From: Davidsoniella eucalypti
Taxonomy: Eukaryota > Ascomycota > Sordariomycetes > Microascales > Ceratocystidaceae
Length of the DNA stretch: 64,000 bases
Direction: 5' to 3'
Assembly: GCA_004009845.1 (NCBI GenBank)
Contig: RMBW01000073.1
Location: 124,001 to 188,000, forward strand
The translations under genes and the position numbers were made by a program. Every line of letters begins with the position of its first letter. Within the stretch, counting starts at the first letter, position 1. The notes under the pieces were generated by a model, which saw only the letters and a program-made list of their open reading frames with translations, was not told where the DNA came from and searched no databases. This document shows positions 1-12,281 of this stretch, piece by piece.

Positions 1-1729
1 ACTATGGCTGGTGGAAATCTATCTCTCTACTATATACTATATAGATTAGGAAGAGAATAAATATAACAACAACATATACTATATAGAGAACTTTAGATCG
101 GGCTGATAAGCCAGAACCAAAGGACAGGTTCGAGAGGCAAATCTCCGCTGATCCAGGCTGGAGAATGCCCATGATACACGCTGTAGTATAGGGACAAGGT
201 ATCGATAGAGAGTGGCCAGGCTACTGATTTTCTCGCGAAGGGAGGGTCTGTCTCGGATACCAATGTCTTGGAAGATACCGGGTCGGGCTAGTTGCACTAC
301 GGATACGTCCTGTGATACTGTATACTATCCTTTATGTATGTAGGACACATTCTTTGTAGTAGAACAGAACAAAGGTCGAGACGCAAAAAGGATGATTACT
401 ATGCGTTATTAGTATGTCCCATCTCCTTCCGCTATAATCCGTTGGACATTTATTTTCCCGCGTCATCACTTCTTGGCAATGCTTGCATAAACTTTGCCCT
501 GACAGGTCGTTGACTAGACCTAGTCAGAAACCCGAATAGAAGGCACCATGACAACCACAAGAGTTATGGCTGTATACTACATATTAAGCCTGTATGCTAT
601 CATCCGAGCATTGCGCTGTTTCCGGCCTATATAAAACTACACTATAGGGTTGCGGGCGGTCATTCTTAACGCCCTGGTATTGATAGCATAGTCTAGGCGA
701 CAGAGAGATAACTAGAAAAACCGCATGAAATAAAGGCTATAACGTTAAGAGATACACTTGCGGATATGAGACGGCTCTACCGTCAATGATGTTGCTTTGG
801 GTATTTGTAATTGTGGCGTCCAAAAAAAAACACCCCCGAAAACTAGTAGCACCCACAGCGCTGGGTCCGTTCACTTTTTCCTGGTTTCCTTCACTTCGTA
901 GATATCAAATATTGGCTGCTAAAGACTTCACGATGATAACGACCTGGCCAGTCTAGATCAGCTGTCATTGCTGACCAAGAAACTCACCCTAGCTAGATCT
1001 AAAAGCCTACCCCCCCCCCCCCCCCCCAAAAAAAAATAAAAATAAAAATAAAAATAAAAAGCCCACAAAGCGCTTCCTTTTGCCTCATGAGAAAATATCC
1101 GAGTATATCTAGAATAAGAGTTGATATAACAACTTTCCTTAGTCCGGATAGTCCTCGGTCTCGATTTGCTCGGTATTTCCCGAGAAACCTCTTCAAGCCA
1201 AAGTCCAAAAGCCCTACAAAGTGGTCTCCCTGTGCCTAGCAAAGAAGAGAAAAAGACACTAGAACAAAGCTAGACAGGCCAGGGGCCGGGCTCTTCCTAG
1301 CTCTCTCTAGCTCGCCGTCCCGGGGCTACGAACCTTTGAAGAACTAAGGAGCCTTTCTCACCAAGCTTGCGTAGCTTTAGGAAGCAAGTCTTTGCTGAAT
1401 AAGGTATTAGTTTACAGCTTAGAGAGAGACCCAATTAGGAAAGCTTACCTCTTTGGGAAGCGCAATCCCTTCCTAAAGAATCGGTCGTTAGCTAGGTTAT
1501 TAAGAAAAAACCCGCATCACCGCTTGGACGAAAGACTTCAGCATATATTCTGGACGGCTTGATGCTGTTATTGGCTCTTGATTATTACTACAACTACTGG
1601 CGGTTGACTCCAAAGGAACGGTTCTGTTCTTTTTGTCTCTTCTTCTTCTTTCCTTTGTACTTCTTACTAGACACGTCAACACTCATGGCCAGCACTACTT
1701 TGTGATGAAGCCCCTACTTATGTTATAAT
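1..1729. other. Non-coding stretch, left edge
   Basis: No open frame here has coding character. The longest frames are interrupted, low-complexity or without recognisable domains. The stretch is AT-rich with short TATACTATATAG repeats near the left edge and a C-run followed by an A-rich pentamer array at 1010-1060. I see nothing else in it. Confidence 0.5.
1010..1060. repeat. Poly-C run plus (TAAAA)n microsatellite
   Basis: Eighteen consecutive C residues (1010-1027) are followed directly by a run of nine A and then about five units of a TAAAAA-type repeat. This is simple sequence and is likely to vary in length between isolates and to be error-prone in sequencing. Confidence 0.9.
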
Positions 1730-3600
1730 ACTCTTTGTTTTTCGAACTCTTATTGATATTCTTCTTTTCATTCTCCATGTCCAACTTGTCTATTGACTAA
1801 CTAACCAATATTGCTACCTATTTTTACAGTTTATCATTTATGCTATAAACGCCATACATGTCTTATTATAGCTTCATAGTTCTCTTATTGCACAGTCCTC
1901 AACTATCCTTTTCTCATCTGTTTTATTCCCTTTTTAATATTACAGCGTACTTTAAATCATACTTTATTTTATTTCATCCACATCCTCTATATTTCTCGTG
2001 TCTATGCGACAGCTATCATTGATACTCCTTTTTTTCAGCAGCCTATGTATCGACCAACATTTTGGACAGGCAATTCCTCACAGATATCCTCTTCTGAGTA
2101 TTGTTACTCGACGTCTATTCTTTTCATATGCTACCTATCACTCTCTATTCTTTACCCGCATACTCGCCTCCTTTCTTCATGCGTTTCGTCACATATACAC
2201 TACATTCATATACCTGTCACCACTGACTACCTTGAGAAAGCACCCACGGTAGCCTTTCCTCTGCCACCTCGATCACGCTTCATGAATCGGGCCTTGCCTT
2301 CTAGTTTTCCCCTTCTCTCCTTCTCATCGGGCTGATCCTACTTACTAATGGAGTTCTTGTCCGCGGCTACTACAATACGAACCCTGGTTTTTCTTGATTT
2401 ACTCTATTTATTACTCTAGTTATTCATTTTACCTTTTTTTTTTTTTCCTCTTGGTTTTCTCAAGTGCCGCCTACTATCCCTCCATCCATCTCTTTCGCCT
2501 TGCAACGCTGACCAGGGATCTTAAGCAAATCTCCGACTTGTTGCTTTTTAGTTTGGTTTGTATGCTAGTGCTACCGCGAGAATACGACTGTCTATCGACG
2601 ATGGACAAGTCGAACGCCTCCATCGTTAACACGACTTAATGTTGCCTTGGTCAAAAACAAGCGAATAGACAAAGGAAAGAGAGAAAAGTTAAAGCAAAAA
2701 GAAACGAAGAGGCCGCCAAGACTATCCGTCATTTGTTCCTGGGTCGCCGCTGCTTGCATGCCGGACTAGGCTTTGAAGGTAGGTAGGTGCGGTGCCTACA
2801 ACTACTGTTTGTTTATCTACTCATCGGATTCAAGCCTACTACTTCCTACATTACGACCTAGGTAAAGTTACCTTCGGCTCTGTACTGTAAAGTAGTAAAT
2901 TCAACCTCTTTTTGGAATGTATTTTGCCTGAGCCGGCTCCCCATTCCCCTGGCACTTGCACCAATGCGTCCATGCATCTTCCTACTTACTTTCCACCACC
3001 TATCACTATCACTCACTGGCCACCACTCCATGCCACACCACACAAACTCTATAACCTCTTTTGCTATAACCACTACGCTGCTATATCTATACTACTGCCA
3101 TTCTAGAAACGGTTAGTCTGCTATAGCTTGGCCCACTCTTACCACCAGATACTATTGTCATCGCTACATCCCGCCTATAACGGAGTGTATATATTTGTGT
3201 GTGTATATATTGCGTATATTAGTCCTGGTTGTCCGCGAGCAACTTTCTCCTGTTCTCTTCTCTTCACTATATTCGAGCTTCTTTGTTGCTCTGTCTTCGG
3301 ACTTTGGCTTACTATTTGCCTTTTTATCCATTTTTTTCAATTTTTTTTTTCTCAACAATATTGATAATCTTCCATCGAGACAACTCAAAACTTACAATCT
3401 CAGCCTTCCAGCTGGCGATGAAATGCTCTTTTTCAACGGATATCACTGAATTCTCAATTTTCAGCCAATCATCATCGCTTCTAAGAGACTCGACATTGTC
3501 TTCTTGTCGCACCTTCCCCCATCGAAGACATTGATCATCGCCAGCTGGAACTTTGCAGTAGTTACCAAATTCATCAGTTTCCATCGAATATTCTACGATA
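1730..3600 (+). other. Long pyrimidine-rich tract on the plus strand
   Basis: The plus strand is strongly enriched in C and T, with many TTTTTT and CTTCTC runs and few stable open frames. In fungi CT-rich sense strands are common just upstream of, or within, 5' leaders. The regulator at 4.5-7.2 kb shows the same feature on its own sense strand at 7.6-9.1 kb. A plus-strand transcript starting here is therefore plausible. No protein in the tract is recognisable. Confidence 0.3.
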
Positions 3601-3715
3601 CGAAGACATTCCTTCCGTTTTCAACTCAAGCCGACTGTTCCACCAAATTATACTGCTTACAAAGAATATGCGGCATCTGTTTTGTAGCCTTACACATTAT
3701 GGAAACCTGGCCAAA

Positions 3716-4023
3716 ATGCCGACTTCCATCCGATATACTGCAACTTTGGCCTCAATTTATGGCCATGCTCGACACGAATCAAGATTTGCCACCAAAGTAT
3801 GACAAGAAACAAGATGTTGGTTAACATTGTTTCACAAGATATAGTTTCTATTCTTATCGTTGCGGGTAGATTCTATATTTGTTTCCTTGCCTCGACTAAA
3901 AATCTTCCGGCTTGTGAATACACTAGTAAGCATCACATCGATTGAACAAGGATCAAGTCAGCAACTAACCTAACTTCGTAGGTCTCCGTGAAGAGAATTA
4001 GTTGTCCCTTTATATATCACTGA
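3716..4023 (+). other. Candidate small spliced gene (doubtful)
   Basis: I do not recognise this as a known gene. An ATG at 3716 in a good context (CCAAAATGCC) opens a 27-codon frame with three Arg, one Glu and many Ser/Thr/Ala, ending in RFATK, which resembles a mitochondrial presequence. It runs to a possible GTATGA donor at 3797. Further on, 3926-3981 is a well-formed 56-nt intron with GTAAGC donor, CTAAC branch (3964-3968) and TAG acceptor. The sequence after it stays open to a TGA at 4021-4023 in one frame. A second reading uses an ATG at 3699 and ends at 3824. The pyrimidine-rich leader upstream and the convergent gene downstream fit a small gene here. The exon joins between 3797 and 3925 are unresolved, so this could be a non-coding RNA or chance. 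Confidence 0.2.
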
Positions 4024-4527
4024 AGCTAGTCTATCTCATAATGATCTAACGTGGGCATACTCACGGACACTATTGATGATATCTTCAAGCCGAATCCGGT
4101 TTTATTCATGAAATCACAGTTATATAACGACGCCAACTCGATCACTCAAATCTGAAAAAAGAACGCCACCGGGGCATCAATTCACACTTGCATATATTGC
4201 AACGATACTTGATGCTACATACGGAAATCACGGTATTCTCTGATAACAAACGTTATGAGAAGCAGAAATATTATAAACATTGAAAATAACGACAAATGCC
4301 AACGATTAAGGTATACATACAACCGAAAAAGCCGCTTGTGGATTTACTCCATGCAAGCACGACGCACGAACGAATTCAAGACAAAAAACGAAAAGAAAGA
4401 AAGGAAAAATCACAAATACCGACAACGACCAACCGAACTCAAACCAACAATCATGTATCAACAAACATCAGCCACGACGGACATTCATCTCTGGGCCATT
4501 CTGAGTGGCACAGCCTACTACAAAAGC
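4024..4527. other. 3' flank of the regulator, no gene seen
   Basis: An AT-rich stretch lies between the doubtful plus-strand transcript and the stop codon of the minus-strand regulator. Overlapping plus-strand frames here and over the regulator are low-complexity, Lys/Arg-rich, and mirror the coding strand opposite. It probably holds the 3' UTRs of two convergent transcripts. Confidence 0.4.
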
Positions 4528-7219
4528 TCAGCTAGACGGAGGTTGTTGCTGCATATGCGAAGGCCTTTCCAGAAGCCCCTCGATTCCGACACGCCCCATA
4601 CGATCATCTTTCATCCACGCCGGCTCCGTATTGGCCATCATAGACTGCGTAACTGTAGCCGATGCCTGTACAGAACCCTGACCACGAATGGGCGGCAGTT
4701 GATGATATCCAGTAGCAGTAGCCGGGGAGTAGCTAGCTTGTCCCTGAGGAATCTGATGTTGCTGCTGCACCTGCGACAATTGTGTCTGGGCATGCTGCTG
4801 TTGTAACACCTGCGCCTGATGCTGCATTTGTGTTGCAGTGACATGCGCTTGCTGCGCCTGAGTATTTGTATGCATCAATGGCTGCTGCTGCTGCTGACGT
4901 GGCGTGTCGGGCTGCTCAGTTCGGGGAGTATGGAAGGACGCTGGGCCCATAGCATAGTCTGGACGGCTCGGCGATGCCGCGTAGGTTGACAGCCCCGGGC
5001 TGATACCTGGGCTTGGTCCTGACATGAATTGAGCTGCATGGATCTGCTGGGGTGGTTGACGAGAGGCTCCCATGGTAGCGGCTGCGCTTTCACCGTAAGA
5101 TCTATTAGCATCGAAGGTGGCCGATACCGGGGTGGGCTGGCCCATGATAGTATGCGAGGCTTGAACAGCCGTGTCGATATGAGACTGAAGTTGAGGATAT
5201 GACTGTTGTTTACCGGCAGCAGTAGCAATATGCTGTTGCTGCGTAGAGTAAGTTGTGTAACTAGGTGAAGGTGAAGCATAAGAAAAATGACGGTGAGCCT
5301 GATGAGGCTGTTGGAGTACAATATGGACCACGACGAAATAGATAGAATCCTGTTTCGCCAGGCCAAGCCGGACATGGTGTGTCCGTAACTGACCCGAGAT
5401 TGATTGGAAGTTCCAGCGATCTTGACGGTCAAGACTGAAACGACCAAGGTCGTCTGAAGAGAAGCCTAGTGCCTGAATAATACGGTTGACCTGTTGGTCG
5501 GCAAGGATTGGAGGAAGGTAGTTAGGTTGACTACGTTCCTGCTCTTCACGCATTTCGTTGTTGAGAGTACTTATTTTGGTCTGATCTGAGCTGGCCAAGA
5601 GCTCGCCAAGTTTCATACCAATGGAAGATGCGATACCTATGGCCTCATTGAAAGCCGGTGATGCTTTTACGATCTCTAACCCGTTAAGGTTGAGATATGC
5701 CATAGGCTCCAGAGTGGTGGTGGACACAGACAGCGGCATACCATACATGCCATTGGGGTTACTGCTACTGCTACTACTGCTGTTGTTGTTGTTATTGGTA
5801 GCGGTAGCAGTGCTGGAGCTGCTGGAGTCGGTCACGACGGATGAGCGGTCCACATAGTGAGACGCCAAAGAATCCCTGGGTTGCGATTTTAGAACTCGAT
5901 ACGATGGTAAAGATGATGGAGATGATGACGACAGTGGCCGTATAGACGACACTCCTGGGAGGTTGTTCCGGTGGTGGAATGTGGAAGTGATGCTAGTGGT
6001 GTTATCATACCCTGAAGCGACAGTGGAAGTAGAGGACGCATATGAGCTGCTAGGGCCGAGGGACCGTCTCATGTTGTTAGCGTCATTGTTGGATGACGAG
6101 GCCGAGGAAAAGCGTGGGTCGAAGCGAGTCTCGCGGTCGTCACGGAGCCGGGGCCGGCCACGTTTTTTGTGTTGCACATCAATGCAGCAGTCTTCTTTGC
6201 CGTTCATGATGCAGCGGGTGCAGGGACGATGAGCTAGAAATTGAGGAAAAACACGCAGAAAACAATGGTTAGTCAAAATGGACATCTTTTTATCGTTCTC
6301 TGCTTTGCTAATTGATCTCCCTTTAGATAACATATTTGTCTTGTGTCTTTCTCGTGTCTTTTAATTTCATTGTCTATTACTGGGATTTTTCAAAAGCACA
6401 AGGGGAGGAAAGAAACTGGTCACTGGAGTATCGACTTACCATCACATCTATACAGCACAACGTCAGTTAGCATCTCCCACGTTCAACTATCTTTCGGGCG
6501 TGAAAACGAAAGAATCCAAAGTGGACATACCTGAGGTGGGCTTTCTTGCACGGCACACAAGCCGAGGCAACATGGCCCTTTGCTTTGCGGCTGGTTTTTG
6601 GCGAATCGTACGCACCGGACATATCGACGGCGCCGGGCACAGTGTTTGGCCGAGCCGGGTTACCGTATACGGCCTGGCCCAATGGCTGACCCATGGAATT
6701 TACCATGTGTTGTGGCGCAGAAGGGTACGGGTGAGACGGGATGATGGCTGCAGGGTGAGGCACATATGGCTGCTGGTAGGCGTCGGCCCGCGGATAGAAG
6801 TTCATGCGCTCATAGTCGGTGGCGGCTGAGTGCTGGGTCTGGCCCATCTGCTGGTAGCTCGCCATTGGCGGTGGGTGTAGTGGTATCACTGGCATGTGAT
6901 GTTGCTGGTGCTGCTGCTGGTGCTGATGCTGATGCTGATGCTGGTGTTGTTGTTGGTGGTGGTGCTGCGAACGCAAGTCGACCGACTGAGGGTGAGAGTG
7001 GTGACGCATCATGGTGGAGGGTGCAGCAGAGCGATACAAGTCCTCGGTCTGGGGACCGGTTGACACGGGATACAGCACAGACGAGGGCGCAGCAAATCCA
7101 TACGGCGATGTATCTCCTACAGCAGCAGCGGCAGCAGAAGAGGTTGTGGTGGATGTGGGCAACATGCGCTCGTTGAAGTCTTGGGATCGTGAAGGCGGAA
7201 GGGGAGGAGGCCTAGACAT
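4528..7219 (-). CDS. Zn(II)2Cys6 transcription factor with PAS-like domain
   Basis: A fungal binuclear zinc-cluster regulator, expected to act in the nucleus. Three coding exons (7219-6531, 6447-6440, 6233-4528) join in frame to 800 residues. The introns are 83 nt and 206 nt, both with CTAAC or GACTAAC branch points (6466-6470 and 6268-6274 on the plus strand). The zinc cluster is at about residues 221-249 (cysteines 221, 224, 231, 237, 240 and 248/249) and is followed by a basic KKRGRPRLRDDRE stretch. Asn/Ser runs lie near residue 380. A PAS-like domain spans about 404-544. The last 250 residues are Gln-rich, and a His/Gln run lies near residues 80-110. The middle exon is only 8 nt and supplies the third cysteine. 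The start at 7219 is the first in-frame ATG, but the frame stays open upstream to a TAG at 7400-7402, so the true N-terminus may lie in a missed exon. The target genes are unknown. The layout resembles PAS-containing zinc-cluster regulators related to the gluconeogenic group (inference). Confidence 0.88.
6440..6447 (-). other. 8-nt coding microexon of the zinc-cluster regulator
   Basis: On the minus strand the 8 bases ATGTGATG are preceded by a TATAG acceptor and followed by a GTAAGT donor. Exon 1 ends CAC CTC AG and exon 3 begins CT CAT CGT CCC TGC. Only with the 8 bases inserted does the frame hold, giving H-L-R-C-D-A-H-R-P-C. This restores the C-x6-C-x5-C spacing of the Zn2Cys6 family. Skipping the microexon shifts the frame and destroys the DNA-binding domain. 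Confidence 0.88.
6903..6970. repeat. CAG/CAT trinucleotide repeat coding His/Gln run
   Basis: On the minus strand this is an array of CAG, CAT, CAC and CAA codons within exon 1 of the zinc-cluster gene, giving an alternating His/Gln tract. Such tracts are common in fungal regulators and vary in length. Confidence 0.85.
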
Positions 7220-9160
7220 GGGCGGAGAAGGGTACGGCAGACTGTTGCTGAGACTAGCGCAGACGGTGCTGGTTGACGAAGAAGAAGGCGTAAAAAGAGC
7301 GTCCGGGGTAGAGGGTTCAGATGAAGGGTATTGACGCTGGTGGTGATGCGCCAGATTCCGGGACTTGAGAAGCTGTGGCTGTAGGTAATGCTTCTGGCTC
7401 TAATTTTGATGCTGATGCTGATGCGGATGCTGATGCTGATGCTGAGTCTGGTGATAGTGTGATTGCAGCCACGGGGGCTGATCTCCGTGTGAAGATGGCC
7501 GGCTCAGGCCGAACGGGAAAGAAGAAGAGTCGCGGGTCGGGGCGATGTTCTACATGAGGTAGGGACAAGGTGAGTTCAAATGAAGCGTGGCGAGATGATG
7601 TGGCTTGGCTGGTGAGGGCGGGTGCTTGTGATGGTATCGGTTGGGATGGGATGGGATGGTGGTACTGTCAGTACTATAAAGCAATGCTACTGGCTGCTAC
7701 CACACTACTACTTGGCGGGAAGAGAGAGGAAGAGGGTAGTAGTGGTAGTTGGGTGCTTTTAGTACTCTAAGGCTAGGAGGGGAGGGCAGAGCCTGGATTT
7801 CAGTCTTGTTCGAAAAGGGTCGTCCTTTGGGTAGAAGCCGAGAAGGAGCTTCAATGCGTTTAGCTCTGGGATTTTGCAGCTAACAAACAAGCAGGAAACC
7901 CGATTTTCTATCACGTTGCTCACGTTGCTCTTCTTTTTGTGTTGAGGAAAACGAAAAACAAAGCAGACATAAACCAAGCAATCCAGCCTTGTCAGATGGC
8001 GCTTAGTATATGGCTTTGAATGTCCTCTGCCTAGTAGGATAGAAGGAAAAAAAAAAAGAAAAAAAGCAGCTTGTTAATTCTCTAACGTCGATATGGCTAG
8101 AACAACGGTTGCAACAAGGGTGGATGGATAGAGGATCACTCAGAAGAACAAGAAGCTTTTTTCGGATTCTTGGACAGAGGTGCCCCCCAAAACGACAAGG
8201 GGAAGAAAAGAGATCAAAATACAGGGAAAAGAAAAAGAAAAAGAGAAAAGACACGAAGCGAGCTTGCTGTGCAGCAGACGACAAGGACCTTCCTTAGTTC
8301 CTTTCTTGTTTCGAATATCCCAGTGATTATTGTTCTTTTATTTTCACTTTCTCGAGTTGCTTTCCTGTATTTCCTACAAGCGTAGAACGAGGTCACGAAG
8401 GCGCTGTCGTGATAGACAGGACAGTGAAGACCAGACGAAAAACTCAGTCCACGGGCAGCAAAAGTGATAGCCGGCAACAGGCGAGAATGGAAAACAACTG
8501 GTGAGACAAAATACTGCCTTCTTCTCGGTCTTGGGCCAGGCTTTGTTGCGTCGCGTGCAACTCGGGGAGAAATAAAGACTGTAGCTGAATGGATCGTGAT
8601 AAGAAGTCGTTGGCAGCGTTTCAAGATAATTATGATATTAGCAGATAGGAGTTTTACGGAAACGAATGCTGCAAGCCGGCCAACAGCGCGACTATCGTGA
8701 GCAGAAAGAGGCTGTTCTATCAGATATGGGCAGAACGACGCAATAGAAGATGAAGAAGAAAAAAAAGACTAGCAGTACATAGGAACGAGATTGACTGTCT
8801 ACCAAGAGGCGTCTCTTTCCAAACCCAGCATTGAGTACGAAAGCAAGAGGACTGGGGAGGACTAAGGCCAAAAACTCAGAGTCGAAGTCGTCGTGGATTG
8901 AACGCTGGAGGTTCGGATCATGAAGACTCTGAAGCGGACATGACCATCATATTATAAAGATGAGCCTTGCAAAAGACGAGGAAAAAATCATGGAGGGGGT
9001 GGCTCTTCTTTTTTGGTCTTTTTTTGCCGGAACCCAAAACTTAAAGACAAGCCATGAGAACTAGCCAAGTAAGAAAGGGGTGTATAAATCAATTACTGAA
9101 GAGTCGACGTCTCTTTATTTCTAGCCACGACTAACATTTCCATTGTTCAACTCGGCAAAA
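7220..9160 (-). promoter_or_regulatory. Upstream region and probable 5' leader of the regulator
   Basis: The sense (minus) strand is CT-rich, seen on the plus strand as long A/G runs such as those at 8045-8070 and 8210-8260. This is typical of a fungal promoter or leader. The frame upstream of the annotated ATG is open for 60 codons back to the TAG at 7400-7402. No other gene is supported in this interval. Frames on the plus strand are shadows or low-complexity. Confidence 0.35.
7408..7448. repeat. Second CAG/CAT hexanucleotide repeat upstream of the regulator
   Basis: On the minus strand about six CAGCAT units lie just upstream of an in-frame TAG at 7400-7402. They are in the same reading frame as the coding sequence downstream. 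They resemble the coding array at 6903-6970, which raises the possibility that this too was or is coding. Confidence 0.75.
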
Positions 9161-12100
9161 AAAAATACAAGAAATAAGCAGCGAATCAGATAAAATAACT
9201 GCTAAATTCTCTAGCTCCGAGATTTTAGCACACAATGACTATGGACAAATACTACATGCTGATAAATATCATATAGATAACTACATGTTTCGACATGACC
9301 CCTAGCTACTCTCTTCTATAAAGCCATGGGCCTGCCTCCACCCTCTGTTTTCATGATCACGATTAAGAAAGAAAGGAACATCAGAGCATTTAATCAAATC
9401 ACAATGAATAAAAAGAGCGCCAGAAGAAGGAAGCTTAACTTTACTACATAGAAGCCCAAAGGATGGCAAGTCCAACTACTAGTTGTACTATAAGGATTTC
9501 CATATAAAAATAAAAATAACCCATTTTAAATACAGGTATGGAGGAGTATGTCTATCATTTGGTGGGCAATTCCAACGCCTTCCGACGAAATCTCATGAAC
9601 ATGGACCAGTTCTCATATTATTTCTGCTGTCTTCTATACATTTAGAAAGAGTAGTAGACATATGTGGGAATAAATTCTCCCAGTTGCCCCTTCTCCCCAC
9701 GGGCCTTCTAATTTCATAAGCTCATGTGTATTCCTCCTTAGAACGTTCATCGGAGAAAATAAGTTGGTGAGGGTAAAAAGGAAATCCAGTGTACATAGCT
9801 GTGTATATAGAAGAAAAAATAGCTTATTAAAAAGACAACTACTCTTTTTTCTTTGGTCTGTGAAGAATTCCGCGGTGGTCTTTTTGTGCCCTCGCTTCCA
9901 CTTACTCCTGCAACTCTACGTTTTTTTGTATACTTAGTCGTAGTCGTACCAAAGACGACAAACTCTACGACATGTGCTAATTTACCCTTTTTCGCTTCCT
10001 TGTAGACACTGAGCAAAAGACCAAGAGAGCGTTTTTTTATATTCTTAGGAGGTGGTCCCGAACACAGGGGGGGGGGGTCATGATCTCAAGACTCTGAGAC
10101 TCATATTTTTCTTTGGTACTGATTCATACAAAATAAACGGAAAGGAACCAGTTTTGGAATAATGTTCTATATCCAGTAGCCAAAGTTGGCCCATATACTT
10201 GAAATATCGTGGTACTAACCTCTTTTAATCTTATTTCTATGTATGTCTGTGTGTTGACTGAGGAATTGCCAGCTTGCAGAGAACCATGGGAGACTCCTAT
10301 CAAGACAAGTTCTTTCAACATTCTATTTCCATACTACACGTATTTTACGTCTCAGCTCTTGCTGGACGGACACTCGTGACTTGGGTTACAATTATGTAGA
10401 TATCGACGACATGCGATGAAACCTCAGTCTTTCTATCTCTCTCTCGCCAGGGTCCTCATCTTATCCAGATAAAAATAAATCACAAAGACGCACTCGTAAT
10501 CTCGCCCACCCCTCGTTTTTTACAACACCACTCATTGCAGGACATCCAGACGAGACGACGATAACATCAGACGGACGGTCCAACCACAAACGAGGTCTAG
10601 ATGTTCCAAGCATAGCTTCTTCGTCCCCGTGTCCGCAAATTCCCAGTGCGGTAAAAACACAGTCAACAGGAAATAAAAAGGCTTAGAAACAAAACAACTA
10701 TGCAAATGCGCTTTATTCTGCTATCATCCTGTCTACGTACCTGTTTTAGAGACTCCCCTCCCCCTCTTCCCAATTGTGAGACTTTCCCCGTCGTGATCCC
10801 TGTCTGCGATCTTACTCGCTTGTTGTATCCCATCCACGACATTGAGGCTAACTCTGCTCTTCTGCTCTGTTCTCCTTAGCCTGTAAAACATGTCGTTTAA
10901 CAGATAGCTTTCATGCCTATGAGGCACATCCAGAACGACATCAGGGAGCACGCATATCAGACGAGATCTCCTTGGCTCTGGGTAAAAAATCGGACTCTTT
11001 GACCTCTTCTTATCCGTGACGTTTTTTGCCCCATTTTCTCTTGCCAGTTAACTATATCTCGTTAACCGGGAAAATTCAAGAGGAAGGGCTCGCGGGACAA
11101 AAGAAGATAGGTACTGGCCCGAAGAATAGATAAATAGAACACCGCATAATCATCGAGAAACACGCAGCTGAGAATAGAATTCATGCTGGCAGCTTGGCAC
11201 AGTCCGACAATCAAGCAGTTGTGAATACTACATGATGTATTGATGCATACACTTCTCGCATCTTTTCTCTATATTGTGCACTATCTCTCTGCATTCACGC
11301 CCCTTGATATACCACCAGCTTTGTAATGCGCTTCACAGTTCTCGGACAGCTTGTTTGCTTCATCCAAGCCGGCACATCGACTCGGCGTTGACCCGGGACT
11401 CGTCCAAACACTTCCCGACACATCCCTCTTACCTGGATATATGCAACGGCATGAGTCAAGAGACAGCGAACAAGAGATCAAACACAGAAAAGGGGACGAC
11501 ATGGGACGATGGCCGGGCAATTACAGCACACCCTATCTATACCAAAGTTTCGCTTTCACATTATCATTTCTCTACACAAAAACTCACGCGCTAATAGGGT
11601 TTCTTAGTCAAGACAGGAAACATGCTGTATCATATACACGGTCGCCTTTCCTAACTTTACTTGCAGCACCTGTAGTGTCTTGGATCATGCTGTGTTCATA
11701 CTCCTCCCACCGTGTCGTTCAGATATATACATGGCGTCAAACAATAACGACTTAGACATCATGCTATGCAGTCACCCGTAAACTAATAGGCATATATCAC
11801 TCCACACAGAAACTCTACACTAAGCGGTGTGTTAGAGATGAGATTTCGCTCTGGTTGGCCAAGATCTAACCGAAGTAGGATTAAACATAGCAAACGAATA
11901 AAGACTCGCGGAAATTCGCAGATATAAAACTATGCTATGAGACTAGCTATTATGTAGTATATAATGAGACGGACTACTCTCTATTCCAAAGTTCTTTAAA
12001 GAATACCTATAATGTCTTTCTTTATGCCATTTATGGCTACTGTGTAAAATATAAATTCCCTACTCTAATCACTAGTTCGGTTGTCGTTGACTGGTAGGGT

Positions 12101-12243
12101 TACGAATCGATATATAACCCTAGCAGTGAGGTCCTTTTTTGTTATATTTTCCCTGGTACGATTTACATGATCAACAGAGACTAACCAAAGCTAGTCTTTG
12201 AGACAAGACACAAACACGGAAAGCAACACGTCTGTGACGGATG

Positions 12244-12281
12244 CAACCGCAACCGCAACCGCAACTGTAACTGCAACAGCA
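12244..12281. repeat. (CAACCG)n-like short array
   Basis: Four near-perfect CAACCG units are followed by degenerate CAACTG and TAACTG units. It is a short microsatellite with no coding context. Confidence 0.7.

Noticed and set aside
4875..5447. 190-codon minus-strand frame overlapping the regulator
   Set aside because: It is a different frame of the same strand inside the zinc-cluster coding exon, caused by low-complexity Gln/Ser codons.
8003..8624. Opposing frames of 60-136 codons in A/G-rich sequence
   Set aside because: They are low-complexity Lys/Arg or Phe/Ser readings of purine-rich DNA on both strands, with no motif. They lie in the likely promoter of the zinc-cluster gene.
11274..11755. 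Two overlapping plus-strand frames of 106 and 134 codons
   Set aside because: They overlap each other in different frames, face an equally long minus-strand frame, and contain no recognisable domain or splice structure.
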